Shown piece after piece: positions 31,797-44,960 of a stretch of 60,879 nucleotides of DNA (positions within the stretch are counted from its first letter, which is position 1; every line of letters begins with the position of its first letter). The stretch comes from Gracilariopsis chorda (lineage: Eukaryota > Rhodophyta > Florideophyceae > Gracilariales > Gracilariaceae). The stretch lies in contig NBIV01000377.1 in the NCBI GenBank assembly GCA_003194525.1, positions 1 through 60,879 on the forward strand. The letters are read 5' to 3'. The position numbers and the translations under genes are program-made. The notes under the pieces are model-generated. The model saw only the letters and a program-made list of their open reading frames with translations. It had not been told where the DNA came from and made no database searches.

Positions 31797-34700
31797 ATGA
31801 CGACGGGAGGGCGACGTCTCAACTCTGGTGGCGTCCGATCTAACTCGGGAGGGTCCTGAGAAAATTCCGGAGGTGCCAGGTTGAACGCAGGTGGTGCCGC
31901 TGGAGGTCGTCGCGTCGGCAGTGGTGGAGCACGGGCAGGAGCTGGAAGACCCCGACGAGTAGCAGCTCCACCAGCTCCAGATGAGTTGGGAGTACATGAG
32001 AGCGGAGCGCATGTTCAAGGACCTATTGTTCCAGCGGTAGAAGAAAACGAAATTACTCCTGCACCTACTTCGGTTGCAGCTGCAGATAGCACAAGCGCCG
32101 CTGGAGCCAGTGGGTTCGTTGCCAGAGGTCTACCAACCTCATGCCCAATTCCTGGATTTCTGGAGTTTGTGAGAGGCCTTCCAAGTCACATTCCATCGCC
32201 TCCGATGCCTCCCCCTCTCCCACCGATTCCTGCAGAACAGGTGCCCGTTGCCATGGACGTGGAAGAGGTTGAGATCATCACTGCTCCCGAAGAGCCACCG
32301 CTGTCACCACCGCTGCCACAGCAGCCTGCTTTGCCATGAGCTCAACAAGAGGAAGAACACATGCCAGTCCAGATGGAAGTGGAATATGATGAGATCACCC
32401 CGGCTCCCTCACACCCGCCGCCGCAGCCTGCGCTGCCACAAGCGGAACAGGAAGAAGAACAGGTGCCCATTTCGATGGAGGTGGAAGAGGGTGAGATCCT
32501 ACCGGCTCCTTCACACCAGCCGCAGCATCAGCCACAGCAACAGCTTGATATGAAGATCATGCTGTGTGCTGGACGTCCGGATCGAGGACTGTATCGCGTG
32601 TACTATGCGTGGGATACCGCGGCTGATGAAGCTTGGATTGATCCATCCATCCGTGCAAGCGTTCCAGAGTTAGAGACGCTTTCCAATGCGGGTCAAAGGC
32701 GATGTGGAAGATGCGGCGAGCACGCACACACGCTCTCCTCCTGCCCGTACGCGTACTGGACATTGAGAATTCATAGCTGCAAGTACTGCGGATGCGTTTT
32801 GCTTGGCAAAGAGACCAATCGAGTGTGCTGTGGAATGAAAAGAATATCAAGGTGGGGCGTCACGTTCCGCAGAAGGCATAGCAGTGAGTTGGTTCGCAGT
32901 CTTTATAGCCTGAGAGTCTTTCACAGCCATTTACTCAACTTGAATACGCTCTTCGCGACGACGCAAGCGTTGATGGACATGTCTTATGTGACGGGGGGCG
33001 GTCCCTCCTTTCTGAGACTTGAGGGAAACGCAGCTCTCGCTCTGCCCACGCAGAACCAGAACAACACGCGCTACAGCTTTCTGTGGGGTACTGTTCCACC
33101 TTCCTTGGATCCCTCTCACTATGCGCGTGCCAATTTGCGTGCGTTAATTCAGGACATCAACGTACGAGACATCGTGCCCAAGTTGTACGATGTGATGCAG
33201 CCCAAGCCAGACGTGGTGTGCGAGCGGTACCGATCCATGCTTAGCACGCAACAACAACAACAAAATGCAGATACGGCCGTCGATATCAGCATGCAGGCAT
33301 CAGAAGAGGGAGTAGTCGTACGTGGTTCGGAAGGAACCCGAAGTGCCACAGTCAGTGCTCCTCACGCAGGTGCTGGGCCTCTGCCTAAGATGCTCCTGGT
33401 GGGGGGCCAACCATGATGATAATGCTCGCCGTGGATCCGACTGTCCTGTACCGAGTGGAGTCTCAAGTACCGCGCTTGGTAGAAGGAACCGTAACAGAGG
33501 AGCACGCCGTAATGACGGCTGCTGCTGCTGCTGCTAATGCTCGAGATGGGTGACTGCGAATGCGGCAAACAATGCGCAAGTGCGGTACCAGCTTCTAAAA
33601 CCGGCATCCAAAATGGCAGAGAAAAGCACTTTCCCTCTGCTCTACCCGTACGGTGATCAGCCCGAACCGTTTGACATCGGCGTGTTTCTGGAGGCAAAGA
33701 ACTCAAAACAGCAAATCTCAGGTCTCAGCGTCAACGAGTGGAAGCTCCGAAAGCTCACCTGGGCTGAGAACGCGAAGAGACGACTGTACTCAGACAACAT
33801 CCTTCTGAACAGCGGACCGTTGATGCAGATGTGGATGCTTCGCACCCACACAAAAATTGAGGACATGCGACTGCATTTCCTGGAAATAGAATAACGAGCA
33901 CGCATTTTATAAGAGCAAGAAATGCAGCAAGAACAACAGCAAACCGGGCAGGTGCCACAATCCCAATTCGCGCAAATAGGACACATCTTCCTGCCCGATG
34001 ACTCGGTCAACTCAGCAGCATACTGGAAGAACAAGCGCATGGATGTACAGGCGATCGTGGCGCGAAGAGTACCGCCCTCTCTGTTCATTACAATCACCAT
34101 GAACATATGGCGAGAGGACATCCAGCGCCTTGGGATGGACACCACCAATCGTGGCGCATTTACGACACAAAGTAACCGCCCTTGACCGTTTGCCCGACCG
34201 GATCTGATTGCAAGGGTGTACAACTAGTACGCCAATGACTTCATGAAGGACTTGGAGAAGAAATCGGAGCACATCTTCGGAATGAAGTGCCTGAGGCTTG
34301 CATCACAGTTCGAGTTTCAAGAGCGCAATGTGCCTCATCACCACATGCTCGTGTGGCTCGAAAGAGGAGTGATTGAAGACTTTGATGTGATTGACGAGCT
34401 CATTCGTGCAGAACTTCCTCTTCCAGGTGAAGACGACGCGTTGCGTGGCCTCATTCGTTCCATTTACAAGCACCGCCACTCTCCCTTTTGCCGGAATCGC
34501 ACTGGGCGGTGCAAGTTTGGATACGGCAGCAACATGATTGTTCCGCAGACGTATATTGAAGAAGGCACGAATCGCGTGATCTACCGCAGAAGAAGGCAAC
34601 AGGACCTCAAGATTGTGCCGTAAAACCCAACTCTGAACAAGAAGTACCACTCCTATATCAACGTAGAGCGCACGTAAGGAGGGGGCACAGTGGCTTATCT

Positions 34701-37225
34701 GATGCAGTGCGCGTTTAAGCAGCCCAAAGCTTAGGAGGTGGTGCTCAATGTGAGTGGTGCTAATGAGACAGGCACACACAACCAGCAGCATTAAGAGCCA
34801 CAGGCGGAGAAAGACATTCGTGCAGACATGCGAGCGCGTGTGGTGGGCGCCGTCAACGCAGCTTGGAGAATTTTCGAGTTTCGACATGCTCAAATCGTAC
34901 CACAAGTAGAGCGACTGACCATTCAATTGGAAGGAGAGCGAACGTTTCTGCTCAGAGGTCCAAATCAAATCCATTCCGCATCACTGCCGTCTACGTCGGA
35001 GAGATACTTTGCAAGGCCCGAAGCATATGCGAACCTCGACTACCTTTCGTACTTTGAAAAAGTTCGAATGTATGGCACGCTTCCAGCCCGCGTGCCTAAC
35101 TAATACGACGGAGACAGCAATCAGGTGCCCACAGACGACCGCGATCCGCCCATGTACGTCGTAGAGCGCATGGACGACGAGCAGTGCGTCGCAAGTATCA
35201 GAGATATTTCACCGTCGGACATTAAGCTCTTTGTTCTGCGCTTGCTGCTCATGAATCACGGCTTGAGCTCTTATGAAGACGCAAGGACTTTGAACGGACA
35301 GCAGTATGGAACTTATCGTGAAAATGCGATTGTAAGCGGACTGCTCGCTGACGGATCCGAGTTTGATATTGCATTTCCAGAAGCATTGCATATCTACAAA
35401 ACACCCTCGGAGCTACGAAATCTGGTTGTCATAGTATACCAACAAGGCGCAGAACCAGAGAAAATGGCCGTCGAAAACTAAGAGGCGCTTTGTAGCGACA
35501 TGCATACTGGAGATGAGCAGCAACGAAAGCAAGAAATGTATCAACATGTCGTTGAGACCTCAGACAGGCACGGAGGACGATTGCTTCGCGATCACAGCTT
35601 CTTCTCCCAGCCTACAGCAGGATGGTACAGCATTGACTGAGGCGAATCGAGCTACAACAACTCGAGACGCGCGAGTGGTGCGAAATTCGTCAACTTTGCA
35701 GTCAAGGTAGGCCACCTTAAAAACTCGCCAAAGAAAAGTCAATGACACCGTCATTGCCGCATTGCTACAACTACAAGCGCTGCAGGAGCGAACAAGCACT
35801 CCTGGAAACATTTTATTTGTACAAGGATCCGCAGGAACCGGAAAGACATACATGCTCAACTTCCTTCGTGATATCGCTGAGTCGGAAGGAATGCTCGCCG
35901 AAATGACTGCTACAACAGGCATTGCGGCTTCGTTATACGAACGTGGCCGCACTTTACATAGCCTGCTCGGACTCGGTGTAGCTGATAGGGACAGCACAAA
36001 CAGCACTAAAGCCACTTTTTCAAAGTACGGTTCCCGATCTCAACGTCCAGAACTGCTACGGGAAATACAACTGCTCGTCTTGGATGAGGCGTCCATGCTC
36101 TCAAGAAAGCTTTTCGAACTCATGGATGCATTGCTCAAAGATCTTCACTGCTGTGGAGTGGAAAACCCGCCTCCGATGAGGGGCTTGACCATCGTTCTAT
36201 CCGGCGACTACTGCCCGTTGCTTCCAGTGGTGCCGCAGGTGTACATGGAGGCCGAGTTAAGTGGAAATGTGGGACAAGTGTACACAAAAATTCTCAAAGA
36301 ATTGCCGTGGAAGAGTGATCTGTGGACATTGTGCTCGGTTCAAGTGCTGTATCTCACCGAACAAGTATGCCAAGCCGATGATCCGGCATTCGCGTCACAG
36401 TTACGTTCCATTGCACGCAATATAATATCCAACAACGCTCCACTACCACTCAGATCTACCCATGGCGTGCAAACAACTTATCAACTCTTGTGGAAGTGGC
36501 TCACAACACGATGCAAAGAGGATGTGGATCTCACCAAAATGCTTATTGCGTCCAAAAATGAGTTCGTCGATGAACAAAATGCAGCAGAGCTGGATCTGTT
36601 TCCTGGTGGAGGCTTCACTCTTCCGTCAGCTACGACGGTACAACCTGACCATGTACAGAACTCAGAGCCCGACGTCATCAATACGTTTGTTCCCCAGTTT
36701 GCATATCAGTATGCACCTACTGGATTACCACCTCATAACTTGGATTTTAAGATTGGTGTGCCAGTTATGGTCATTCCGAACGTGCTGCATCCCGCTGTGG
36801 TCAACGGAACGCTGTTCCTAGTCGTGCGTGTCGATCAGTTTACGATGCCGGTGGCTCGATCCGACAAGAACGGACAGGTACTGGAACGACAGCTCCTGCA
36901 TCCTATCGACTTCGAGTTTTCTTTCGAAGACATTCGCATAATTCGAAGGCAGTTCCCCATTCGTCTCGCGTTTGCAGCTCCTGTTTACAAAGGACAGGGA
37001 AAGACATTGGAAGGCTTAGTTGTGGAAGTGCGATGATCCAACTTCCTTGGCACCGGTCAGCTGTATGTTGCATTGTCGCGCATTCGAAGGAACGACCATG
37101 TGCTGCTCCTGCATGACCCGCAGCTTACATTCGCGAATGCGCACACAAATCATTCCATGCCTGTGCCCATGGCCAACCCAGTGCTGCTTGAATCCAATCA
37201 GTTCTGCACCCCTCCACAACCATAA
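31797..37225 (+). pseudogene. Helitron Rep-PIF1 helicase (RepHel), copy 2, broken
   Basis: Starts at ATG 31797 with a shortened Gly-Ala-Arg repeat containing a TGA at about 31858, then GAGRPRRVAAPPAPDE, acidic MEVEEGEI repeats (to about 32515), the cysteine cluster CGRCGEHAHTLSSCP (about 32705), the Rep start PSLFITITMNIWRED (34078 on), the HUH-type core NVPHHHMLVWLE (about 34328-34363), Walker A GSAGTGKT (35825-35848), Walker B LLVLDEASML and a C-terminal IRLAFAAPVYKGQGKTLEGL. Roughly ten stops or frameshifts interrupt it, including a TGA shared with copy 1 after PALP (near 32337). The Helitron tyrosine-helix region is damaged (QCAFKQPKA followed by a stop). The helicase part is open for 424 residues (35762-37036), the best preserved helicase in the window. 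Confidence 0.92.
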
Positions 37226-39510
37226 TCATATTTCTTGCGTTCTTCATTCACTGAATTAAACGACTTGCTTTTCTGCTTTTGCTCTCTCCACCCTTTTTAT
37301 CTTCTCACCGCGGTTTATCACTCCTCCGCGTGGCGCGCAGCGCCGCCGGCGGCCGAAGGTCGCTTTCTCTTGTCTCTCCATTATAATGATTTACACGTCT
37401 TTTTGAGCATGTTGTTGATTGTTGCGAGGCGTTTCCAAAAAAAACCCCCTTGCAAGCGCCCTTCAGTGCGGCTAAAATAGGCTTTTTGCGCAAGGCTTCC
37501 CTTCCAATCAAATAATTCAGCAGAAGCAGCAAAGCTCAAAGCATATTGGTTGCTGCTGCATGTTGACTGCCACTGCTGCTCAGTGGCTGGCACTACAGCA
37601 TTGCTACCCATCCCACTGCGCAGTGGTTGGCACTGCAGTCAATTCGGCAGTGCCAGCCAATTACAATCCACTGTACTGTCCATGCACAACTGCAGCCGGC
37701 TGATCACAATCGCGCGGGCGTTCAAATGCTACTCTATTCTATATTAACTCTCGGCGCCGCGTCCCTCATGCGTCTGCAGGTCGTTTGCGAGCGTTAGCGA
37801 GCAAAGTCGGCCTGCAGATCCCCCAAAGTCACCCCTATTCAGCGGCGCGCAGCGCCGCCCGCAGCCGAAGGCCACTTTTACTTGTCTCAACACCACCACT
37901 CTTAATGATTTTCTCATGTATGAGGGGGGTGTTGTTGACTGACGAGAGGCTTTGAACCACAAATTCGCTTTGCACGCCCCCGCTTGCGCATGCAAAACGC
38001 ACATTTGGCGCAACGCCTTCCTACTATATAAAAGATTGAGCAGGAGCAGCAGCAGCAGAACTTGCTGCTCACTGGCTGGCACTCCCATATTGACTGCAGT
38101 GCCAGCCAGTTACGGAAAGCAACGTGTCACACTTTTTCATCATTAGCTGGCACTGCAGTCAATTTAGGCACCTAAACATAAACCCCTACGGCTTCAGATA
38201 CTCTAAACGCCGCAGCGTTCCGGGGGTCTACGAGCGCTATTGCGAGCGAAAGCGAGCAAAGTGCTCGCAGAGCCTCCGAACGCTACTAAATAGGCAAAGT
38301 TAAAAAAAAACCGTGGCGCGCAGCGCCGCCCACGGCCGAAGGCTGTTTCCACTTGTCTCAACACCACACCGTACTATAATGATTTATACATGTATAAAGG
38401 GGGTGTTGTTGATTGACAAGAGGCGTTGTGCCAAAAAATCCCCTTGCACGCCCCCTTCAGTGCATGCAATTTTCACGCCTTCCTGCCAATCAAAACACTC
38501 AGCAACAGCAGCAGCACCACCAACACCACCAAAGTTGAGAGCCCATTGGCTGCTGCTGCATGCTAACGGCCGCAGCTGCCAAGTGGCTGGCACTGCAGCA
38601 GTGCCAGCCGCACCCCTGCACAGTGGATAGAACTGCAGTTATTTTGGTGATGCCAACCAATTACAGTCTACTGTACTCTATATACACAACTGCAGTGCCA
38701 GCCAATCACCAACGCGCGAAGGCTCAACTGCAACTCTATTCCATATCCACTCTGGGCGCCGCAGCCGTCATTGGTTTGCAGGCCATTTCCCAGCGATAGC
38801 GGGCAAAATCGGCATGCGAATCCCTCACAATTACCCCACCTTAGCGGCGCGCAGCGCCGCCCGCGGCCGAAGGCCACTTCTACTTGTCTCTCCATTCTAT
38901 AGACTTACAAGCGTATGAGCGTCTACATGTTGACTGAACGAAGGCGTTGTGCCAATAATCACGCCCGCAAGCCCTCTTCAGCGCATGCATAAACCTCTTT
39001 TGGCGCAACGCCTCCCGCAACGCCAATCAAAATCCGGCGGGCGCTCAATTGCTCCTCTATTCTATATTCACTGTCAGTGCCGCGGCCCTCATTGGTCTGC
39101 AGGTCGTTTGAAAGCGTTAGCGAGCAAACCCGGCCTGCAGATTCCCAAAGTCACCCCTATTCAGCGGGCCACAGCGTCGCCTGCGGCCGAAGGCCGCTTC
39201 CACTTGTCTCAACACCCCACTCTTAATGATTACCTCATGTACGAAGGGGGTGTTGTTGACTGACGGGAGACATTCCGCCCCAAATTCGCTTTGCACGGCC
39301 CCGTTTGCGCATGCAAAACACCCATTTGGCGCAACGCCTCCCTACCATTTAAAACATTCAGCAGCAGCAGCAGCAAAGCGTTCAGTTAATTTGCTGCTGC
39401 TGCTGCATGTTGACTGTGCAATGGCTGCTGAATAGCTCGCAATACAATCAAATTGTGGTGCCAGCCTCTCAGCAGCAACACCAGGCTGTTCATTCCGACA
39501 CGTGGCAAAT
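37226..39510 (+). repeat. Helitron copy 2 tail: five tandem units of about 0.32-0.53 kb
   Basis: Unit starts near 37334, 37842, 38314, 38845 and 39168. The fourth unit is shortened to about 320 bp. Motifs are as in the other tails. Between units 2 and 3 lies an ACGAGCGCTATTGCGAGCGAAAGCGAGC variant segment that also occurs near 11915 and 41910, so unit subtypes are shared between copies. Confidence 0.85.
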
Positions 39511-39734
39511 TGCACTGCGTCAGTGCAGTGTATACTGAAGTTTCATTGCAGACATGCCTCCAACAGACGTATATACTGCACTGGCGCAGTGCTAAATGCA
39601 TCTCATGAACCTAACCACTGTTTTGTATCCCATTCAGGCTTGGCCGATAACGCGGTGTCCTATCCTTTTTCTACTGTGTGCACTGGTGCTGGCCTGGGAC
39701 CTGGGCAAGGCCGCGCTCGTGTGCAGGTCTCCTC

Positions 39735-41046
39735 CTACAACAGGCATTGCAGCATCGTTTTACGAAGGTGGCCGCACTTTACATGGCATGCTTGGACTGT
39801 GTGTAGTTGATAGGGACAGCACAAGCAGCACTACAGCCAATTTGTCAAAGGGCGGTCCCCGATCTCCATGTGCAGAACTGCTACGTGATATACAACTGCT
39901 CGTCTTGGATGAGGCATCCATGCTCTCACGAGAGCTCTTTGAACTGATGAATGCGTTGCTCAAAGAACTTCGTGGAACTGGAATGGAAAACCCGCCTCCG
40001 GTTGGGGGCCATACCATCGTTCTATCCGGCGACTACTCCCAGCTACTTCGAGTGGTGAGGCAGGTGTACATGGAGGCCGAGGTAAGTGGAAATGTGAGAC
40101 AAATGTACACACATATTCTCACCTAATTGCCGTGCAAGAGTGATATGTAGACATTGTGCTCAGTTCAGGTGTTGTACCTCACCAAACAAGTACGCCAAGC
40201 CAATGATCCGGCATTTTCGTCGCTGTTACGTTCCATTGCACGCAACGAAATATCCAAAAACTCTCAACTACCACTCAGGTCTACCGGTGGCATGCAAACC
40301 GCTTACCATTTCTTGTGGAAGTGGCTCCCAGCACGAAGCAAGGGGATGTGGATCTCAGCAAAATGTTCGTTGCGTCCACAAATCAGGTGGTCAATGACCA
40401 CAATGCGGCAGCGCTGAACCTGTTTCCTGGTGAATGTTTCACTCTTCCGTCTGCTACAATGGTACAACCTGACGGTGGACAGAACTCAGAGCCCGACGTC
40501 ACCAATACTTTTGTTCCCCAGTTTGCATATCAGTATGCACCTACTAGATTACCACCTTATAACTTGGATTTCAAAAGTTTTGTGCAAGCAATGGTCATTC
40601 GGAACGTGCTGCATCCCGCTGTGTTAAACGGAAAGCTGTTCTTAGTCGTCCGTGTCGGTCAGTTTACGATGCAGGTGGCTCGATTCGACGGGAACGGACA
40701 GGTGCTCAAATGACAGCTCCTGCATCGCATCGACCTCGAATTTTCTTCCGCATACATTCGAATGATTCGAAGGCAGTTCCCCATTCATCTCGCGTTTGCA
40801 GCTAGAGTTCACAAAGGACAGGGAAACACGTTGGAAGGCTTAGTTGTGGATGCAGGATCCAACTTTTTCTGCACCGGTCAGTTGTCTGTCACATTGTCGC
40901 ACGTTCGAAGGAACAACCATGTGCTGCTTCTGCATGACCTGGAGCTTATATCCGCGAATGCGCACACAATTCATCCCATGCCTGTGCCCATTGGCAACCC
41001 AGTGCTGCCTGAACCCATTCAGTTCTGCATCCCTCCACAATCTTAA
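39735..41046 (+). pseudogene. Helitron helicase remnant, copy 3 (Rep and Walker A deleted)
   Basis: Homology begins at CTACAACAGGCATTGCAGC, which is TTGIAA just after Walker A in the full copies. It runs through LLVLDEASMLSRELF and IVLSGDYSQLLRVV, a stop near 40124, GGMQTAYHFLWKWLPARSKG, a frame change near 40345, FVPQFAYQYAPT, a TGA after GQVLK (near 40711), AARVHKGQGNTLEG and a normal stop at 41044. The leader upstream happens to be open in the same frame, giving a leader-helicase fusion ORF (39596-40126). It shares the GQVLK TGA and several replacements with copy 0, so copies 0 and 3 belong to one dead sublineage. Confidence 0.85.
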
Positions 41047-43021
41047 TCATATTTCTTGCGTTCTTCATTCATTGAATTAAACTAATTGCTTTTCTGCTTT
41101 TGTTTTCTTTACCCTTTTTTCTTCTCACTGCTGTTTATCACTCCTCCACTGCAGCACGCGCTGCCACCCGCGGACGTAGGCCACGTTTACTTGTAACTCC
41201 AAGCTCATGATTTGTTCATGTATGAGGGGGGCGCAACGCCTCCCTATCATTTAAATGAATGTGCAGCAGCAGCAGCAGCAAAGAATACAGTGCATTGGCT
41301 GCTGCTGCATCTTAAATTCCTGCTCGCTGCTGAGTGACTGGCACTCCAGAATTGCTACAGTGAGAGCCACTCAGCAGCACAAAGCGTTTTTCACATGTCA
41401 TACGCCATCCTCAGGGCTTTAGTGCAGCTGCACATTGCACTGGATATGACAGTCAAGTGCCGCTCAAAACCACTCTTGGCGCCGCCGCTCTCATTCGTCT
41501 TCAGATCCCCCAAATTCACCCCTGTTCAGCAGCAAACAGCGCCACCTGCGCCCGAGGGCCACGTCTAGCTGTCTTTCCACTCTTAAGCATATGCTTATGT
41601 ATGATGGGGGTATTTCTGATTGAATAGAGGCGTTGCGCCAATAAACGGCCTTGCATGCCTTTCTATGCGCATGCAAAACCCTCAATTGGCCCAATGCTTA
41701 CCTACCAATTAAATTATTGAGCAGCAGCAGCAGCAAAGTGAGACGCTTAGTGAGTATCACTCCAATAGTGACTGCAAGTCCCGCCAGCGACACAAAGCGA
41801 CGTGTCACGCCTCACCCTCATTGGTTGGCACTGTAGTAATCTTTGGCACCTATGGACAAATACCTACGAATCTAGCTACTCTATGCACCGCGGCACACCG
41901 GGGCTCTACGACCGCTATTGTGAGCGTAAGCGAGCAAAGTGTTCAGAGAGCCTCTAAACGCTACTAAATCAACAAAGCTACAGAAGTGACGCGGCGCACA
42001 GCGCCCCCCACAGCCGAATGCCGCTTCTACGTTTCTCTCCCTCCTTGAGTATTTCCTCGGGGATGAGGCGGTGGTTGTTGATTGAAGGGAGACTTACGCC
42101 AATAAAGGTCCTGACGAGCCCTTTTTAAGTGCCTGCAAAAACCTTCCTTGGCACAACGCCTCCCTGCCATTCAATAAATTCCCCACTAGCAGTACCATCA
42201 GAATCAGCAGCAAAGCGCAGAGCCTATTTGATGTTGTTATATGTTGACTGCCGCTGCTGCTGAGTGGCTGGCACTACAGGACTGGAAGCAACTCAACTGC
42301 AGAGGGTCTGGCACTGCAGTCAGTTTTCCAGTGCACGCCAATGGCAGTCAATTGCCCACTTGAACTAGCACTTAGTAGCCAAAAGTAACAAAAATTGAAA
42401 GTGACACTGAAGAATTACTACTTCCGTTTGGTTATATCATTACACGTCTTGCTTGCCTCTGAGTGCCTGATGATACAGAAACAACCGCAAAGCCTGCCAC
42501 TCAGCACTGCCGGGTTAGTAGCAAACTCTATTTCATAGTCACTCTCAGCGCCACGGCTTTCATTAGATTGCAGGCAGTTTGCGAGTGATAGCGAGCAGAA
42601 CCGACCTGCAGACCATTCGAACTTACCCTCATTCAGAGGCGCGCAAAACCGCCCACTGCCAAAGGCCGCTTCTACTTATAAAACACTGATTCTAACCATT
42701 GAAAATTATATCACCACATCCCCGGTGCTATAATGATTTGCTGAAAGATGAGGGGAGTGTTTTTGATTTAAGGTAGGCAGTGCGTCAGAAAATCATCTTG
42801 CACGCCCCCTTCATCGCATGCAATTTCCACTTTGGCACAACGCCTCCCCTCCAATTAAAAAGTTCAGCAGCAGCAGTAGCAGCAGCAAAAGCATACCTCA
42901 AAGCCTATTGGCTGCTGCTGCATGTTGACTGCCGCTGCTGCTGAGTGGCTGGCACTATAGTAAGTGACTGCAGTACCATCCACTCAGCAATAGCTAGCTT
43001 GCGCGACACGTTACTGGCTTT
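41047..43021 (+). repeat. Helitron copy 3 tail: four diverged tandem units
   Basis: Unit starts near 41151, 41531, 41995 and 42638, all with degraded hairpin motifs (for example GCGCACAGCGCCCCCC). Short CAG runs remain near 41263, 41722 and 42866. This is the most diverged tail. It runs directly into the degraded head of copy 4. Confidence 0.75.
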
Positions 43022-44960
43022 TTGCATCGCACCAATGGACGACACAGCACTGAGCATATATCCTGCACTGGCGCAGTGCAAGAACCTTCTCCATTGCTGA
43101 CCCTAACCACTATTTTACATGCCATTCAGGCTTGCCGAATAGCGCAGTGTCGTAACCTTTTGCTACCTTGGGCACTGTCGCGGGCCTGGGACCTAAGCAA
43201 GGCGGAGCTTGTGTGCAGGCCTCCACAAGAGTAGCCCACTGGGTACCACGGATCTGGGAAAGCTCAGGTGCCCTTCTGTAGTATACTGGTCGTTTCACAG
43301 TGATCAGGAAGTCTGAGGACTTCCCGGACTTAAGACCAGCCTGCTGTGCAGGGTCCATGGCGGCCGCCGTGTCGTAACTCTTGGGGCCGAAAAGCACACT
43401 TCGATGTGTGAGTAAAGGCAGAGCAATTCTTTCAGCCGGACGCGGGTTAAACATCAAATGGCTTGAAAACCGGCTGGGCACCTTCTGTCCGTCATAATCC
43501 AACTGGAGTGTGTCGAGAATCCCTGTGCTGCGCACGACTGCATCGCGTAAAGATAAGTCTTGCAACAATTTTTTTTCTGCTTATGCAACTAGGTCTGGTG
43601 GGAGCAAAGCAGCAAACTACCATTTTTCACTTTCTACTTTTTGTTATATTGGAAGTCATTCTAGAAATCACACAGAACGTTTATTAGCGGTGTAAATTCT
43701 AGAATTGTTTTTTCCTATTATTGTAAGTTAAATTGAGGAGAGGAGAGCGACTTCCAAACTCTTGGCGGTCCGATCTAACTCTGGAGTTGCCAAAGCCGAT
43801 TCTGGAGTTGCTAAAGCGAATTCTGGAGGTGCCAGGCCAAATTCTGGAGGATCCAGAGCCAGTTACCAATGTACCAGAACGAAATATGGAGGGTCAAGAC
43901 CCACTTCTGAAGCTTCCGGAGCCAGTTCTGGAGGCTCCATGGTGAGTGCATGCGACGAAAGTCAAAACGCTGGAGGTCCTCGCGTTAACAGCGGAGGAGT
44001 ACTGCCAGGTGCTGGACTACTTCTATGATTACACGTTCCTCCAACTCCAGATAAAGTAGATTTGCACTGCGCGTCAAAGGCGATGCGGGAGATGCGTCGA
44101 GAACCCTCACATGCTCTCTTCCTGCCCGTACCCGTAGTGTGCATTGAGAAATCATAGATGCTAGTTCTGCGGATGCGTTTGGCTTGGAAAAGAGATCACC
44201 GGAGAGTGCTTTGGAATGATAAGAGTGTCAGGATGGAGCCTAATGTTCCGCAGAGAATATAGGAACGAGTAGGTTTGAAGTATTTATAACCTGAGAGCGT
44301 TCTAATCCCAATTTCTCAACTTGTATACAATCTTTGCGACGATGAAAGCGTTCATGGACATGTGTTATGTATCGGAAGGTGGTCCGTTCTTTCTCAGACT
44401 TGACGGTAATGCATCTCTCCCTCTCCCTACGTAGAAATAGGACAAATTGAGTACAGATTTCTTTGGGGTACCTTTCCGCCTTGCTTCGATCCATCTCACT
44501 ATTCGCGTGCCAACCTCCGTGCATTCATTCAGGACATTAACGTACGAGACGTCTTTCCCAAGTTGTATGATGTGATCCAGCCCAAGTCAACCTTGGTGTT
44601 CAAGCGGTACAATCCATGCATAGCGAGCAACAAACACAACAACATGCGGACACAGCAGTGGGTATCCTTTTACAAGCAGCGGAACAAGAAGTAGTCGTAC
44701 GTGGATACGAAGGAACTAGAAGTGCCGCAGTCAGTACTATTTACGCAGTTGCAGGTTCAAACCTTGAAAATGTTTGAGGTGTGGGACCAACCATGATGAG
44801 AACGCTCTTTGTGGATGCGACTGGTGTATACCCAGTGGAACCTCAAGTACCGTGCTTTGTAGAAGGAACCGTCACAGAAGAGGACCGGGAGCTGGGACGA
44901 CTGCAAATGCACTGTTGAGCGATGAAATGTATTCCGCAATGTCGTTCTGAATGTCCTTCG
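43022..44960 (+). pseudogene. Helitron copy 4: decayed leader and N-terminal/Rep-upstream remnant, 3'-truncated
   Basis: A degraded head palindrome, TATA-like GCATATATCC (43054-43063) and an intact second palindrome TGCACTG-GCG-CAGTGCA (43064-43080) are followed by a leader similar to those of copies 1 and 2 (to about 43730). The Gly-Ala-Arg repeat follows without its ATG (ATTG at the site), with traces NSGGARPNSGGSRA. The acidic repeats are deleted. Sequence rejoins at the cysteine cluster (about 44065) and continues in broken frames through AFIQDINVRDVFPKLYDVIQ (about 44520-44580) to about 44930, where homology ends. Nothing of the Rep HUH core or helicase remains. Confidence 0.8.

Larger units (their letters stand above)
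31058..39510 (+). mobile_element. Helitron copy 2, near full length (about 8.5 kb, including tail)
   Basis: Begins at the half-palindrome AAGTGCGCCTGTGCAGTG just right of the TIR element and ends at the intact palindrome that starts copy 3. Leader, Rep-helicase gene and tail follow in the same order as in copy 1. Protein-level similarity to copy 1 is high throughout but the inactivating mutations mostly differ. Confidence 0.85.
39511..43021 (+). mobile_element. Helitron copy 3, internally deleted (about 3.5 kb)
   Basis: Head palindrome TGCACTG-CGT-CAGTGCA at 39511-39527, TATA-like GTATATAC at 39569-39576 and second palindrome near 39577-39593. After about 220 bp the leader jumps straight into helicase sequence at about 39735. 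The N-terminal, Rep and Walker A regions are missing. The tail runs to 43021. Confidence 0.82.
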
